Source of the DNA: Bacteroidales bacterium
GTDB lineage: Bacteria > Bacteroidota > Bacteroidia > Bacteroidales > JAADGE01
Length of the DNA stretch: 5,184 nucleotides
Reading direction: 5' to 3'
Assembly: GCA_029934265.1 (NCBI GenBank)
Contig: JAOZMN010000131.1
Coordinates: forward strand, 2,589 to 7,772
The stretch's first letter is position 1. Each line of letters starts with the position of its first letter. This document shows positions 5,160 through 5,184 of this stretch, piece by piece. The notes beneath the pieces are model-generated. The model ran no database searches. It was given only the letters and a program-made list of their open reading frames with translations, and was not told the DNA's origin. A program made the translations under genes and the position numbers.

Positions 5160-5184
5160 CGTTTCTTATAATTGTTTTATAATA

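Noticed and set aside
5160..5184. LexA-type operator upstream of the dinD-like gene
   Set aside because: The 25 visible bases contain no convincing palindrome, and most of the promoter region is outside the window.
1..5184. CRISPR array, tRNA or rRNA genes, insertion-sequence ends
   Set aside because: No regularly spaced direct repeats, cloverleaf-forming segment, rRNA-like block or transposase coding sequence was found on either strand.

Overview
The window is very AT-rich, and every gene start lacks a Shine-Dalgarno motif and has an A/T-rich leader instead. Together with the protein families present, this suggests a Bacteroidota host. That assignment is an inference, since no rRNA or housekeeping marker is present. 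The content looks accessory: a prophage, phage-plasmid or integrative element rather than core chromosome. No integrase, capsid, relaxase or replication initiator lies inside these 5.2 kb, so the kind of element is not settled.

Layout: (1) Positions 1-2026 hold a tight + strand cluster. It contains the 3' end of an unknown gene, an unknown 234-aa protein with an N-terminal hydrophobic segment, a 106-aa tail-anchored small membrane protein, and a secreted, membrane-anchored lytic transglycosylase with an EF-hand-like loop. This is an envelope-acting module, as expected for phage entry or exit, or for a DNA-transfer channel. (2) Positions 2027-2165 carry a branched stem structure ending in a T-run, so a terminator or small structured RNA. 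(3) Positions 2166-2783 encode a ParB/Srx-fold protein. Its reading frame stops early, just after an A AAA AAC heptamer and inside a small hairpin, while the -1 frame stays open to 2872. (4) Positions 2784-2969 contain a second long inverted repeat, whose terminator-like T-run lies on the - strand. (5) Positions 2970-4268 encode a 432-aa RadA-like ATPase with Walker A, Walker B and KNRFG motifs. It has a lysine-rich N-terminal half and lacks both the RadA zinc finger and the Lon-like domain. (6) A perfect 15-bp bidirectional terminator separates this gene from a convergent, full-length DinD/BRO-N family gene at 4347-5159.

Two themes emerge. The left half acts at the cell envelope. The right half handles DNA: a ParB-like protein, a RadA-like recombination ATPase, and a DinD-like protein whose E. 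coli relative modulates RecA. The most notable observations are the stripped-down RadA with a histone-H1-like tail, the pair of oppositely oriented structured intergenic elements flanking the parB-like gene, and the possible -1 frameshift signal at the end of that gene.
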